From Deltaproteobacteria bacterium (GTDB lineage: Bacteria; Desulfobacterota; DSM-4660; Desulfatiglandales; B25-G16): a DNA stretch of 33,426 nt. Positions within the stretch are counted from its first letter, which is position 1. The number at the start of each line of letters is the position of its first letter. The stretch lies in the NCBI GenBank assembly GCA_019310725.1, contig JAFDDT010000080.1, positions 1 to 33,426 of the forward strand. The letters are read 5' to 3'. Below are positions 22,423 through 29,895 of the stretch, piece by piece. The notes below the pieces were generated by a model. The model did not search any database. It saw only the letters and a program-made list of their open reading frames with translations, and had not been told where the DNA came from. The position numbers were made by a program, and so were the translations under genes.

Positions 22423-23109
22423 ATGATCCTCTCCACATACCAACCTTTTTTTGCACCCTTCCCTGCATTCTTCCTAAAAGCTCATCTCGCCGACGTAATG
22501 GTCATTTTGGACGATGTCCAATTCCCCCAGAGAACAACCTGGCTAACCAGAAATCGGTTCAAAAACGAACAGGGAATCCTCTGGCTTTCTATCCCAGTAT
22601 GGAGGAAGGGGTTGGGTCTGCAAACAATCAGAGATGTAAAACTATGCTCTGAGGGGAACTGGAGGAGAAAACATCTAACCAGCATAAAGACATCATATGC
22701 CCATGCCCCTTATCTTAGAGAGCATATGGATTTTGTGAGCGAGATCTTTTCAGAAAAATTTCAGTACCTGATAGATCTCAATATGAGTATCATCCAGTAC
22801 CTGAAAAAATGCCTAATGATTGATACGCCGCTGGTTTCGCTCTCAGATCTGCGCATTAAAGGCAAAGGAAATGAACTTCTCATTGAAATCTGCAAAAAAA
22901 TGGACTCAGCCGAATATCTGGCACAGGTGTGCGCGAAAAAGTATCTGGATCACAGACTTTTCTCAAGGGCAGGGATAGAGTTGCGTTTTTTTACCCCTCC
23001 CTCTCCTATCTATCCCCAGCTCTGGGGTGAATTTATCCCTAACCTTTCCACCTTTGACCTCCTCTTTAACTGTGGCCCAAAAGGTCATGAGATCTTGGAC
23101 TTGGAATAA
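22423..23109 (+). CDS. WbqC-like family protein
   Basis: The 228-residue protein matches the WbqC family: it opens STYQPFFAPFPAFFLKAHLAD, with DDVQFPQRTTWLTRNRFK, WLSIPV, LSIKTSYAHAPY-like (TSIKTSYAHAPY) and QVCAKKYLD. Members occur in O-antigen and surface-polysaccharide clusters and in amino-group modification loci; their chemistry is poorly defined. The ATG abuts the mobA stop with no gap. The 3' end overlaps the converging flavoprotein gene by 25 bp. No other polysaccharide gene is next to it; the nearest glycosyltransferase is at 7.9 kb. Confidence 0.85.
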   Translation: MILSTYQPFFAPFPAFFLKAHLADVMVILDDVQFPQRTTWLTRNRFKNEQGILWLSIPVWRKGLGLQTIRDVKLCSEGNWRRKHLTSIKTSYAHAPYLREHMDFVSEIFSEKFQYLIDLNMSIIQYLKKCLMIDTPLVSLSDLRIKGKGNELLIEICKKMDSAEYLAQVCAKKYLDHRLFSRAGIELRFFTPPSPIYPQLWGEFIPNLSTFDLLFNCGPKGHEILDLE

Positions 23110-24299
23110 GGCCCTGGACGTGGGTACCACAATGAAACGAAATTTGTCATCACCTCCTTTTTTGTTGCAAAATCTGTATTGAACATAAAATCAGCCACTA
23201 TCCTGGCGATCTCCTTTCTCAATCTTCTCTTCCAGGTCAGATAATCTATATTACCAACGATCATCTCAGATATTATTTGCCGTATTGCCCGACTGTTTTC
23301 AGCCAGGATAGCCATGGTTTCAATGAATCCTGTTTGGTAGATATAGTCAAAACCTTGAGACGCCTTGAGTAAGTTTCTACCGAAATGTTTCCTGCACAAG
23401 CCCTGATATAGGGGTACATGGTCTTGCTTGATGCATGCAGCGAGAATTTCAGCTGAGTAAATGGCATAATACATACCCTCACCGCTAATGGGGTCCACAA
23501 ATCGGGAAGCATCACCAATCAAGGCCCAATTCTTGGAACAAATGCTTTGCTCATAGAAGTCTTGGGGAGAAAAGAATGGGATGTAGGCACCCCGTATAGA
23601 GATCTCTTTTGTCTGTCCAGGGTAATGTCTCTCAATAAAACAGAACAGCCTCTCTTTCACGTCACTGAACTTTTCCCTAGTGCACTCTTTGGCGACGATA
23701 CCAACGGCCAAGCTATCAACTCTGGGAAATGCCCACAGATATCCCTCAAGATCAGGAAAAAATTTGAAGGCCACAAAATCCCTTTGCACGCCCAGGAAAC
23801 ACTGAAAGGCAAAGAAGTACTCTCCCTTGCCTAAAGGCGATTGCAATTTTTTCCTCATTCTGCTCAGAGCACCATCGGCACCAACCAGATTCTCTGCCCT
23901 GTATTCACCGGTTTCCGTAAAGATTCTCCAGTGGTCTCCCTCTAGAGCAAATGATCGGACTCGTTCTTTCCTGAAATGAGCACCTGACTCCTGTGCCTTT
24001 CTGAGCAGAGCAGAGTCCAGATCTCTCCGCTTAAATATTGTTAACGGTTTTTCAAGATCTATCACGGTCATCCGGTCATTTGGGGAAATGATAGCCGATT
24101 TCCAGACAATCTTTCGAGGACAGGAAAGTTCTTCAAGCACAGGAAATCTTGCCATGGCTTTATAGCTTATCCCACCGGCGCACAGTTTCTCATGGGGGGC
24201 CCTAAAATCAAATATTATGGTATCTATACCATCTCTTGCTAAAAGATAAGATAGATAAGACCCACCAACCCCGGCACCTGCTATGGCAACCTTATACAC
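23085..24299 (-). CDS. FAD-dependent geranylgeranyl reductase-like oxidoreductase
   Basis: The 404-residue flavoprotein has an N-terminal dinucleotide loop (VAIAGAGVGGSYLSYLLARDG, 4-24, read as GxGxxG), CAGGISYKA, VGADGALSRMRKKL and WALIGDASRFVDPISGEGMYYAI. This is the layout of the geranylgeranyl-reductase branch of p-hydroxybenzoate-hydroxylase-like enzymes. Those enzymes saturate double bonds in isoprenoid chains of lipids or quinones. The window also encodes an IspH-UbiA fusion, so both could act on a prenylated quinone or lipid. The substrate is inferred only. It stands alone on the minus strand. Confidence 0.83.
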   Translation of the reverse strand: MYKVAIAGAGVGGSYLSYLLARDGIDTIIFDFRAPHEKLCAGGISYKAMARFPVLEELSCPRKIVWKSAIISPNDRMTVIDLEKPLTIFKRRDLDSALLRKAQESGAHFRKERVRSFALEGDHWRIFTETGEYRAENLVGADGALSRMRKKLQSPLGKGEYFFAFQCFLGVQRDFVAFKFFPDLEGYLWAFPRVDSLAVGIVAKECTREKFSDVKERLFCFIERHYPGQTKEISIRGAYIPFFSPQDFYEQSICSKNWALIGDASRFVDPISGEGMYYAIYSAEILAACIKQDHVPLYQGLCRKHFGRNLLKASQGFDYIYQTGFIETMAILAENSRAIRQIISEMIVGNIDYLTWKRRLRKEIARIVADFMFNTDFATKKEVMTNFVSLWYPRPGPYSKSKIS

Positions 24300-24393
24300 T
24301 GCCTGTTAGCTCCCGTAATCGAATATGGGTAACCATCTTTGCTCAACTCATTTCTAAGAATTTGTTTGCGCATTTGCAAGAGAAAACAGAAAA

Positions 24394-24421
24394 TTGACCT
24401 TTCGCCATTTTTCATTAAAAT
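24394..24421 (+). promoter_or_regulatory. Putative sigma-70 promoter of rtcA
   Basis: TTGACC (24394-24399) and TAAAAT (24416-24421) have a 16-bp spacer, 105 bp before the rtcA ATG. An AAGGAGGG ribosome site (24504-24511) sits 14 bases from the start, longer than usual. No sigma-54 -24/-12 element, as used for rtc operons in enterics, is obvious. Confidence 0.45.
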
Positions 24422-24525
24422 GGTACCAATAAATAGATTAACATGGCTGTTTAGGCAACAGCCTATCTTGGCATGAACAGCTTGGAGTGATCATTCAGGT
24501 TCTAAGGAGGGCATAGCGGTCCCCA

Positions 24526-25569
24526 ATGAAACACGGCAAAGCGATCACCATAGATGGCAGGTACGGCGAGGGCGGTGGCCAGGTCCTAAGAACTGCCCTC
24601 ACCCTTTCCGCGCTCTTTGCTGTTCCTCTGCATATTCATCACATCAGAGGTAATAGAAAAAAGCCAGGACTCAGGCCTCAACACCTGACAGGTGTGCGTG
24701 CGCTGGCAAGGATTACCGGGGCCGGAGTAGAAGGTGCCACTGTCGACTCTTGCGAACTCGTGTTTGAGCCAGGAACAATAACAGAAGGAAATTACTCCTT
24801 TCAGATCGGCACCGCCGGTTCAACCGGATTAGTATTACAGACCATTATTCCTGTTTTACTTTTTGGAAAGACCCCCTCCCAAATCCAGGTCACCGGGGGT
24901 ACTCATGTTCCCTTAAGCCCTTCGTTTCACTACCTTGAGGCAATCTTTGCACCTACTCTGAAAAAGATGGGTGGAGCGGTTTCTTTCGAGATTGAGCAAT
25001 GGGGGTGGTATCCAAAGGGAGGTGGGAGCGTCATATCCAAAATAGACAATACGCAGGGCCTAACCCCAGTTTGCCTCTCCGATCGGGGTAAGCTCCTCGA
25101 TCTCAATATACTTTCCGCTGTTTCCAATCTCCCGTTGAGTATAGCCGAGAGGCAGCGGGACCAGGCTCTAAAAAGAGTTGGCCATTTAGGCCTTGGCCCC
25201 GGTATCCGAATTGAGGATGCCCCATCTCGTGGTCAAGGAACCGTCGTTTTCATTGCTGCTCAATTTGAAGGGAGTACAGGAGGGTTTACTTCACTGGGGA
25301 CACAAGGAAAAAGCGCCGAAGCAGTGGCTGACGATGCCTGCAATCAGTTCTCAAGTTTCTTGGATTCAAAGGGCGTTATCGACGTGCACCTGGCTGACCA
25401 ACTTGTCCTCTATATGGCCCTGGCACGGGGCCGCTCAACCCTCATAACCCAACCCATGACTGACCATCTCCTGACAAATGTATGGGTAATAGAACAATTT
25501 GCTCCGGTCAAGTTCAATGTGGACCAAAAAGTTGGAAAGATAGCAGTTAACGGTATAGGATTTCAATAG
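24526..25569 (+). CDS. rtcA: RNA 3'-terminal phosphate cyclase
   Basis: The 347-residue enzyme converts RNA 3'-phosphates to 2',3'-cyclic phosphates using ATP. It has DGRYGEGGGQVLRTALTLS, IRGNRKKPGLRPQH, GTAGSTGLVLQT, YPKGGG and the nucleotidyl-histidine region MTDHLLTN with H314. Length is full. The usual partners, RtcB ligase and the RtcR regulator, are not adjacent, so it is an orphan here. A family 2 element starts 17 bp after the stop. Confidence 0.95.
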   Translation: MKHGKAITIDGRYGEGGGQVLRTALTLSALFAVPLHIHHIRGNRKKPGLRPQHLTGVRALARITGAGVEGATVDSCELVFEPGTITEGNYSFQIGTAGSTGLVLQTIIPVLLFGKTPSQIQVTGGTHVPLSPSFHYLEAIFAPTLKKMGGAVSFEIEQWGWYPKGGGSVISKIDNTQGLTPVCLSDRGKLLDLNILSAVSNLPLSIAERQRDQALKRVGHLGLGPGIRIEDAPSRGQGTVVFIAAQFEGSTGGFTSLGTQGKSAEAVADDACNQFSSFLDSKGVIDVHLADQLVLYMALARGRSTLITQPMTDHLLTNVWVIEQFAPVKFNVDQKVGKIAVNGIGFQ

Positions 25570-25585
25570 ACTGACTATTGGTCAC

Positions 25586-25909
25586 AGGGTAACATCAAAG
25601 CCTAGGGTATGGGTGTCTTTTTTTTGGTTATGCCCCACATAGTTCAGATTAGTGGGAGTTTCAAAATGGTTTATATAGATGGAGCCTATGATTCTAAGGC
25701 TTATGGCTCAATAAACCATTTTGAATCGACCCAGTAAGGGCCCATGTCACAGGCCTGCCCTGGCGCGACATTGCTGGAATCCCTACATGGTCGGGACAGT
25801 ATTTCGTAAGTAAGCTCTTTGTACTGATGCTTTGCATGCCAGGTCTGGGCCAGGGGCATAATCCAAAAAAAAGATACCCATACCCTGCATGAAGCTTAAG
25901 AATCAATAG
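25586..25909 (+). mobile_element. MITE-like element, family 2, interior orientation II
   Basis: A 324-bp copy. The left outer end AGGGTAACATCAAAGCCTAG and right outer end GCTTAAGAATCAATAG have the same handedness as the copy at 13716. The interior is inverted: after GGTTATGCCCC it begins with ACATAGTTCAGATTAGTGGG and finishes CATGCCAGGTCTGGGCCAGG, the reverse of the other copy. CTATTG at 25575 and CAATAG at 25904 could be the outermost repeat. It lies between rtcA and the thioesterase gene. Confidence 0.83.
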
Positions 25910-25943
25910 GTTAGATTTCTATATGACGTGGCCCTTCTGTTGG

Positions 25944-26366
25944 TCAGAGAAACGGAAGCTTTTCCTGCTTCCGGTATGCCAGGGCTTGGCATGAGGCTAT
26001 TAAGGTATTTTCGTTCTCGGTAACCTTAATATCGTAGGTTGCCGTCTTTCTAGACCGATAGATCTCCTTTGATTCCGCCCGTAATACCCCTGCCTTTGTT
26101 GGGGGGTTATGATACGTAACGGTCATGCTGAGGGCAACAGCTACGGTACCATGAGAGTTGCATGAGATCTCAAAGGCCTCATCAATTAAAGAGAATATGG
26201 CCCCTCCATGGGTCATATCAAAGATATTTGCCATATCACGGTCAACGCCCATCTCCACCAGCGCATATCCAGGCTCTAATCTGAGCAGCCTCAACCCCAT
26301 TTTCCTCACATATGGTTCCCTGGCAACCCGTTGCCGGATAGCGTCCATAACACTTTTATCGTTCAC
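25944..26366 (-). CDS. PaaI-type hotdog thioesterase
   Basis: The 140-residue hotdog-fold protein has the PaaI pattern: THGGAIFSLIDEAFEIS (H53-G-G, with the acidic pair D62/E63 as catalytic candidates) and ALSMTVTYHNPPTKAGVLRAE. It should hydrolyse aromatic or acyl-CoA thioesters as a cytosolic tetramer. It is a single gene between two family 2 elements, and no phenylacetate genes are nearby, so the substrate is unknown. Confidence 0.9.
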   Translation of the reverse strand: MNDKSVMDAIRQRVAREPYVRKMGLRLLRLEPGYALVEMGVDRDMANIFDMTHGGAIFSLIDEAFEISCNSHGTVAVALSMTVTYHNPPTKAGVLRAESKEIYRSRKTATYDIKVTENENTLIASCQALAYRKQEKLPFL

Positions 26367-26481
26367 TATTCTTACACTCCCACAGTTTTTCTTACATAGG
26401 TAATGCCTTATAACCGCAAAACACTGCGATTGAATCTATCCAAGAATACCAGCAAAGTCAATGGTAATCCCCCGGGTAGCC

Positions 26482-26603
26482 AGGGTAACGTCAAAGTCCA
26501 GGGTATTGGCGTGCTGGAGGCAGACCCACCGCTGACGCCCCCGTTCTCAAGACCCATGGACTTCGGAAACACTGAAAAGAGATGCCCATGCGCAATAAGA
26601 GGC
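26482..26603 (+). repeat. Degenerate family 2 copy
   Basis: The left outer end AGGGTAACGTCAAAGTCCAG plus GGTATTGGCGTG matches the family, and the right end GAGATGCCCATGCGCAATAA with GAGGC resembles the right outer end. The arms' T8/A8 tracts and the interior are gone, replaced by about 70 bp of other sequence. The 308-bp gap 26367-26674 holds nothing else except a TATACT that might be a -10 for the next gene. Confidence 0.6.
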
Positions 26604-26674
26604 GGAAAAATCACGAGGTTATGGTATACTATGAGCCGACTCTGCATCGGTAATGATCAATAAAAGAGGGTTTA

Positions 26675-27791
26675 ATGGCAAACATTGCAACAGGTTTGGA
26701 TCAATTCGCGCAAGAATATTGGAAACAATTCAGAGGTCAATCCTTAGGGCTCTTAGCTAACCAAGCATCTGTGGACCATAACCTCAAAAATACAAAGGAT
26801 GTAATCTCTTCACTCCTCCCTGGACAGCTTAAAATCATTTTCGGGCCCCAACATGGATTCACCGGCGAAGATCAGGACAATATGGTTGAGACAGAGGATT
26901 ACGTTGATCCAGCGTTACATATCCCAGCAATTAGCCTGTACGGAAGAAAAACGGATAGACTATCTCATTTCCTCGACACAATAGATCTTCTCGTTATTGA
27001 TCTACAAGATGTCGGGACACGGGTATATACGTTTATCTCCACCATGCTCTTCTGTCTCAAAGAAGCTGCCAAGGCAGGAAAGAGAGTTCTTTTGTTAGAC
27101 AGGCCCAATCCTTTGGGCGGAGTAATAGTAGAGGGAAATCTTTTGCGCCCCGAGTTTTACTCCCTTGTGGGCCCTTTCGCACTTCCCATGCGCCACGGAA
27201 TGACTATGGGGGAGCTGGCAAACCTATTTAGAGATGCCTTTCAGATCGGCTGCGAACTCACCGTACTTCCACTCAAAGGCTGGTTTCGACACATGTCATG
27301 GAAGGATACTGGACTACGATGGGTTATGCCTTCTCCCAATATGCCCCTTTCAGAAACCGCTCAGGTATATCCGGGACAGGTTATCTGGGAAGGCACAAAT
27401 ATCTCAGAAGGGAGGGGCACATGCCGCCCGTTCGAGATATTTGGTGCACCCTTTATCAATCCCTTCGTTATCAAGAAACAATTGGCACGAACGGTGTGGA
27501 GGTTTTATGATTCACGTGATAGATCCTATCACATATAGACCGTGCCGCACATCACTTGCCTTGCTCACAATTATTAAAGAAACCTATGGAGACAAATTCA
27601 CCTGGCGCAAACCACCGTATGAATATGATTTCGAGAGGTTCCCAATAGATCTCATTTTGGGAGATTCTTCAATAAGGCTTGCCTTAGATGAGAGAAAAGA
27701 AAGCAAAAAACTGGTTAGGGATTACATCCAAGAATTGGAAGGCTTCCTTGAGTTCAGAAAGCCATATCTAATGTATAAAGAACAATGCTAA
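26675..27791 (+). pseudogene. namZ: NamZ-like (DUF1343) exo-beta-N-acetylmuramidase, frameshifted with deletion
   Basis: The first frame matches DUF1343/NamZ: SLGLLANQASVDHNLKNT, IFGPQHGFTGEDQDNM, LQDVGTRVYTFISTML, LLLDRPNPLGG and WEGTNISEGRGTCRPFE. It leaves the family pattern near 27487 and stops at 27538. Another frame then carries the matching C-terminus: CGGFMIHVIDP, YRPCRTSLALL, RKPPYEYDFERFPIDLILGD, ending at 27791. About 25 residues of the family's intervening segment are missing, so a deletion shifted the frame. The intact enzyme would release N-acetylmuramic acid from peptidoglycan fragments. No signal peptide is visible. An AAAGAGGG ribosome site precedes the ATG. Confidence 0.85.
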
Positions 27792-27793
27792 CG

Positions 27794-28056
27794 GTTCATG
27801 GGTTCAGGGTTCAGAGGTTGTGGGTTCACCGCAAACCCGCCTGCCATGCGAGGTCTGAGAACATATGGAAAGAACAGGTTATTGGGGTTATTCAGGGCAT
27901 GGTTGAATAAACAGATCGGTGTTAAGGCACGAGCAGGCAGGCCCGCCCACCTCTCCTGAGCGAGAGTGATGGCGGGCAGGTCAAGTACATGTTGGCTTAC
28001 GAGCAAGCTCAACGAAACAAGGGTAACCCTGAACGGTGAGCTGTGAACCTATGAAC
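27794..28056. repeat. Non-coding GGTTCA-rich inverted-repeat element
   Basis: GGTTCATGGGTTCA at the left (27794-27807) is mirrored at the right by TGAACCTATGAAC (28044-28056). Further GGTTCA/TGAACC words occur inside each end. It fills the gap between the broken namZ and cpoB and encodes nothing. Confidence 0.55.
27941..27977. repeat. GC-rich palindrome, second copy
   Basis: GCCCGCCCACCTCTCC...GGAG-free loop...GATGGCGGGC is the reverse-complement relative of the hairpin at 4113-4152, sharing the core CTCTCGCTCAGG (here CCTGAGCGAGAG). It is nested in the GGTTCA-type element. Confidence 0.65.
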
Positions 28057-28074
28057 GCCTACGAGTAATGGTAC

Positions 28075-28983
28075 CTAACGGTGCTTCAGTCTTTTTTTGG
28101 CGATCTCCGCCTCTCTGGTCTTTGGAAATTTCCTCAGGAGTTTCTTGTAGACAAGGGTAGCCGTGGTCTTATCGTCAATCTTTTCAAAGGCAAGGGCCTG
28201 GTGTAGCATGGCTGCCGGAACCTTATTTCCCCGGGGAAAATCATTGATGACCTTTTGATACGCTAGGATTGCCTCCTCGTATTCCTCTGCGGCCCGGTGA
28301 CACTCCCCGATCCAGAAATAGGCATTATCTGCCAGGTCAGATTTGGGGTACGAGGTAAGAAATTTATTAAAACCAGCTATAGCCTCATCATAGCGACCAT
28401 CCCAGTAGTATCCCAATGTCTTTTCATAAAGGGCTGACTCGGTTCGCCGAGCACTGCCTTTCGTTTTTCCCGTCTCCGCCTCGGGCTTTTTTTTGGAGCG
28501 TACTGTCGCGGAGCTCCCCTGACGCTCAAGACGATCCATCCTTGCTGTGAGGTCTTCAACCGAAGAGGAAAGCCGTGTCACCTGGGATACCAGGACATCC
28601 TGCTTGGTCGTGTCCTTCTCTACTGTCCTTTTCAACAAATGCCCGGTCTCTTCAATCCTGCCGGTCAATGTTTGAATAGTATCCCTCATTTCCACCAGGT
28701 CCGCCTCAAGTTGGGCAAGACTGACCCGCAGAGACTCCTGATCCCCCTTCAGGGTATTTCCTATGCCCTTTTCTATTTCCTTTTGCCGCGCCTCGCTGGC
28801 CTTGATATGTTCCTCCAGCTCCTGGAGGGCTTTCCCCAAGCTATCTAAATCTTTCTTGGTTTGCCTATTGAGGGCATTGACCTGCTTGTGAAGATAAACG
28901 ACATCCTCCTGGGAGGCACAGGCTGTTAGGAAAAAAACAAGGACCGGAAATACCATGAGTAATTTTATAAACCTACTAGCCAC
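28075..28983 (-). CDS. cpoB: Cell division coordinator CpoB (YbgF-like lipoprotein)
   Basis: The 302-residue protein has a lipoprotein signal (hydrophobic core, then LTAC with lipidated C22). A long charged coiled coil follows (about 25-155), then a basic linker and tetratricopeptide repeats (ALYEKTLGYYWDGRYDEAIA, then AYFWIGECHRAAEEYEEAIL). Canonical CpoB is periplasmic and soluble; the lipobox suggests this version is membrane anchored. CpoB links Tol-Pal to peptidoglycan synthesis during constriction. It is the last gene of the tol-pal cluster, 160 bp after pal; that gap shows no gene. Confidence 0.9.
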   Translation of the reverse strand: MASRFIKLLMVFPVLVFFLTACASQEDVVYLHKQVNALNRQTKKDLDSLGKALQELEEHIKASEARQKEIEKGIGNTLKGDQESLRVSLAQLEADLVEMRDTIQTLTGRIEETGHLLKRTVEKDTTKQDVLVSQVTRLSSSVEDLTARMDRLERQGSSATVRSKKKPEAETGKTKGSARRTESALYEKTLGYYWDGRYDEAIAGFNKFLTSYPKSDLADNAYFWIGECHRAAEEYEEAILAYQKVINDFPRGNKVPAAMLHQALAFEKIDDKTTATLVYKKLLRKFPKTREAEIAKKRLKHR

Positions 28984-29143
28984 ATCCCTTTGTCCTTCTA
29001 ACTCCCTTTGGGCTATAATGCCTCGTGTTGCATCAAGACTCTCTTGTGCTTTTAATGCTTACTGACAAGTGAGTAGTTGGCAGCAAAATCCAGCCGTCTG
29101 CTGAAACAGCTTTGCCTCCCAGATATCTACCTTGCGAGAATTA

Positions 29144-29761
29144 CTAACGAACAAGCACAAAGTCATCACGCCTGTTCTGGGACCATGATACTTCGTTATG
29201 TCCCAGGGCGCGCGGCCTCTCTTCACCATAGCTAATCGTTTCTATTCTGTCAGCAGCGATTCCGAGAGAGATGAAAAAGTTCTTGGCGCTATTACCCCTT
29301 CTCTCTCCGAGAGCAAGATTATACTCGTTGGTACCCCTTTCATCACAGTTACCCTCAATCCTTACCCGCATATCTGGATAATCCTTCAGAAATGCTGCCT
29401 TTTCCTGAAGAACAGGCCTGTACTCTAGCTTAATGAAAGACTTATCAAAATCAAAATAAATTGCTTCGGCTTCAAATTTTGCAGCCCTTCTTTCCATCCA
29501 GGCCTTTTCCTCGTCAATCGCAGCCTCCCTTTTCTTGGCCTCTTCCAGTTCCTTCAGCCGTTCAATCTTGGCCTCTTCCATTTTCTCTTCCTTTGCTGCG
29601 GGCACAGCTGGCTTCTCCTCCTCTACCTTTGCAACCTCCGGGGCAGGCGCCTCCATCTCCTTCTCTTCTGTTATCACCTGCTTCTTAGCACATGAGGACA
29701 GTAACAAAATGGATGAAAATGCAAAAACCACCAGTGTTGCAACTACCAGATTCCTCTTCAT
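29144..29761 (-). CDS. pal: Peptidoglycan-associated lipoprotein Pal
   Basis: The 205-residue lipoprotein has a signal ending LLSSC (C24). A low-complexity Glu/Ala/Lys/Pro region (about 30-90) is longer than in most Pal proteins, and the C-terminal OmpA domain starts at IYFDFDKSFIKLEYRPVL. GNCDERGTNEYNLALGERR contains the diaminopimelate-binding Asp and Arg residues. Pal ties the outer membrane to peptidoglycan and binds TolB. It lies between tolB and cpoB. Confidence 0.95.
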   Translation of the reverse strand: MKRNLVVATLVVFAFSSILLLSSCAKKQVITEEKEMEAPAPEVAKVEEEKPAVPAAKEEKMEEAKIERLKELEEAKKREAAIDEEKAWMERRAAKFEAEAIYFDFDKSFIKLEYRPVLQEKAAFLKDYPDMRVRIEGNCDERGTNEYNLALGERRGNSAKNFFISLGIAADRIETISYGEERPRALGHNEVSWSQNRRDDFVLVR

Positions 29762-29895
29762 GAGTCTTTACCTCCTTGTTTTAGGTTATCTACCTACATT
29801 CTCATTATTTATGACCTTGGACCTATACCACTTCTTGGCCACAATTTCAAGTGTTTAGATCGAGCATGGCATTTTTCCTGAAAAGGTACTGGGAA

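Noticed and set aside
27500-27515. Second parS-like site (TTCACGTGATAG)
   Set aside because: Only the CACGTG core and one arm match; the other arm departs from the consensus.
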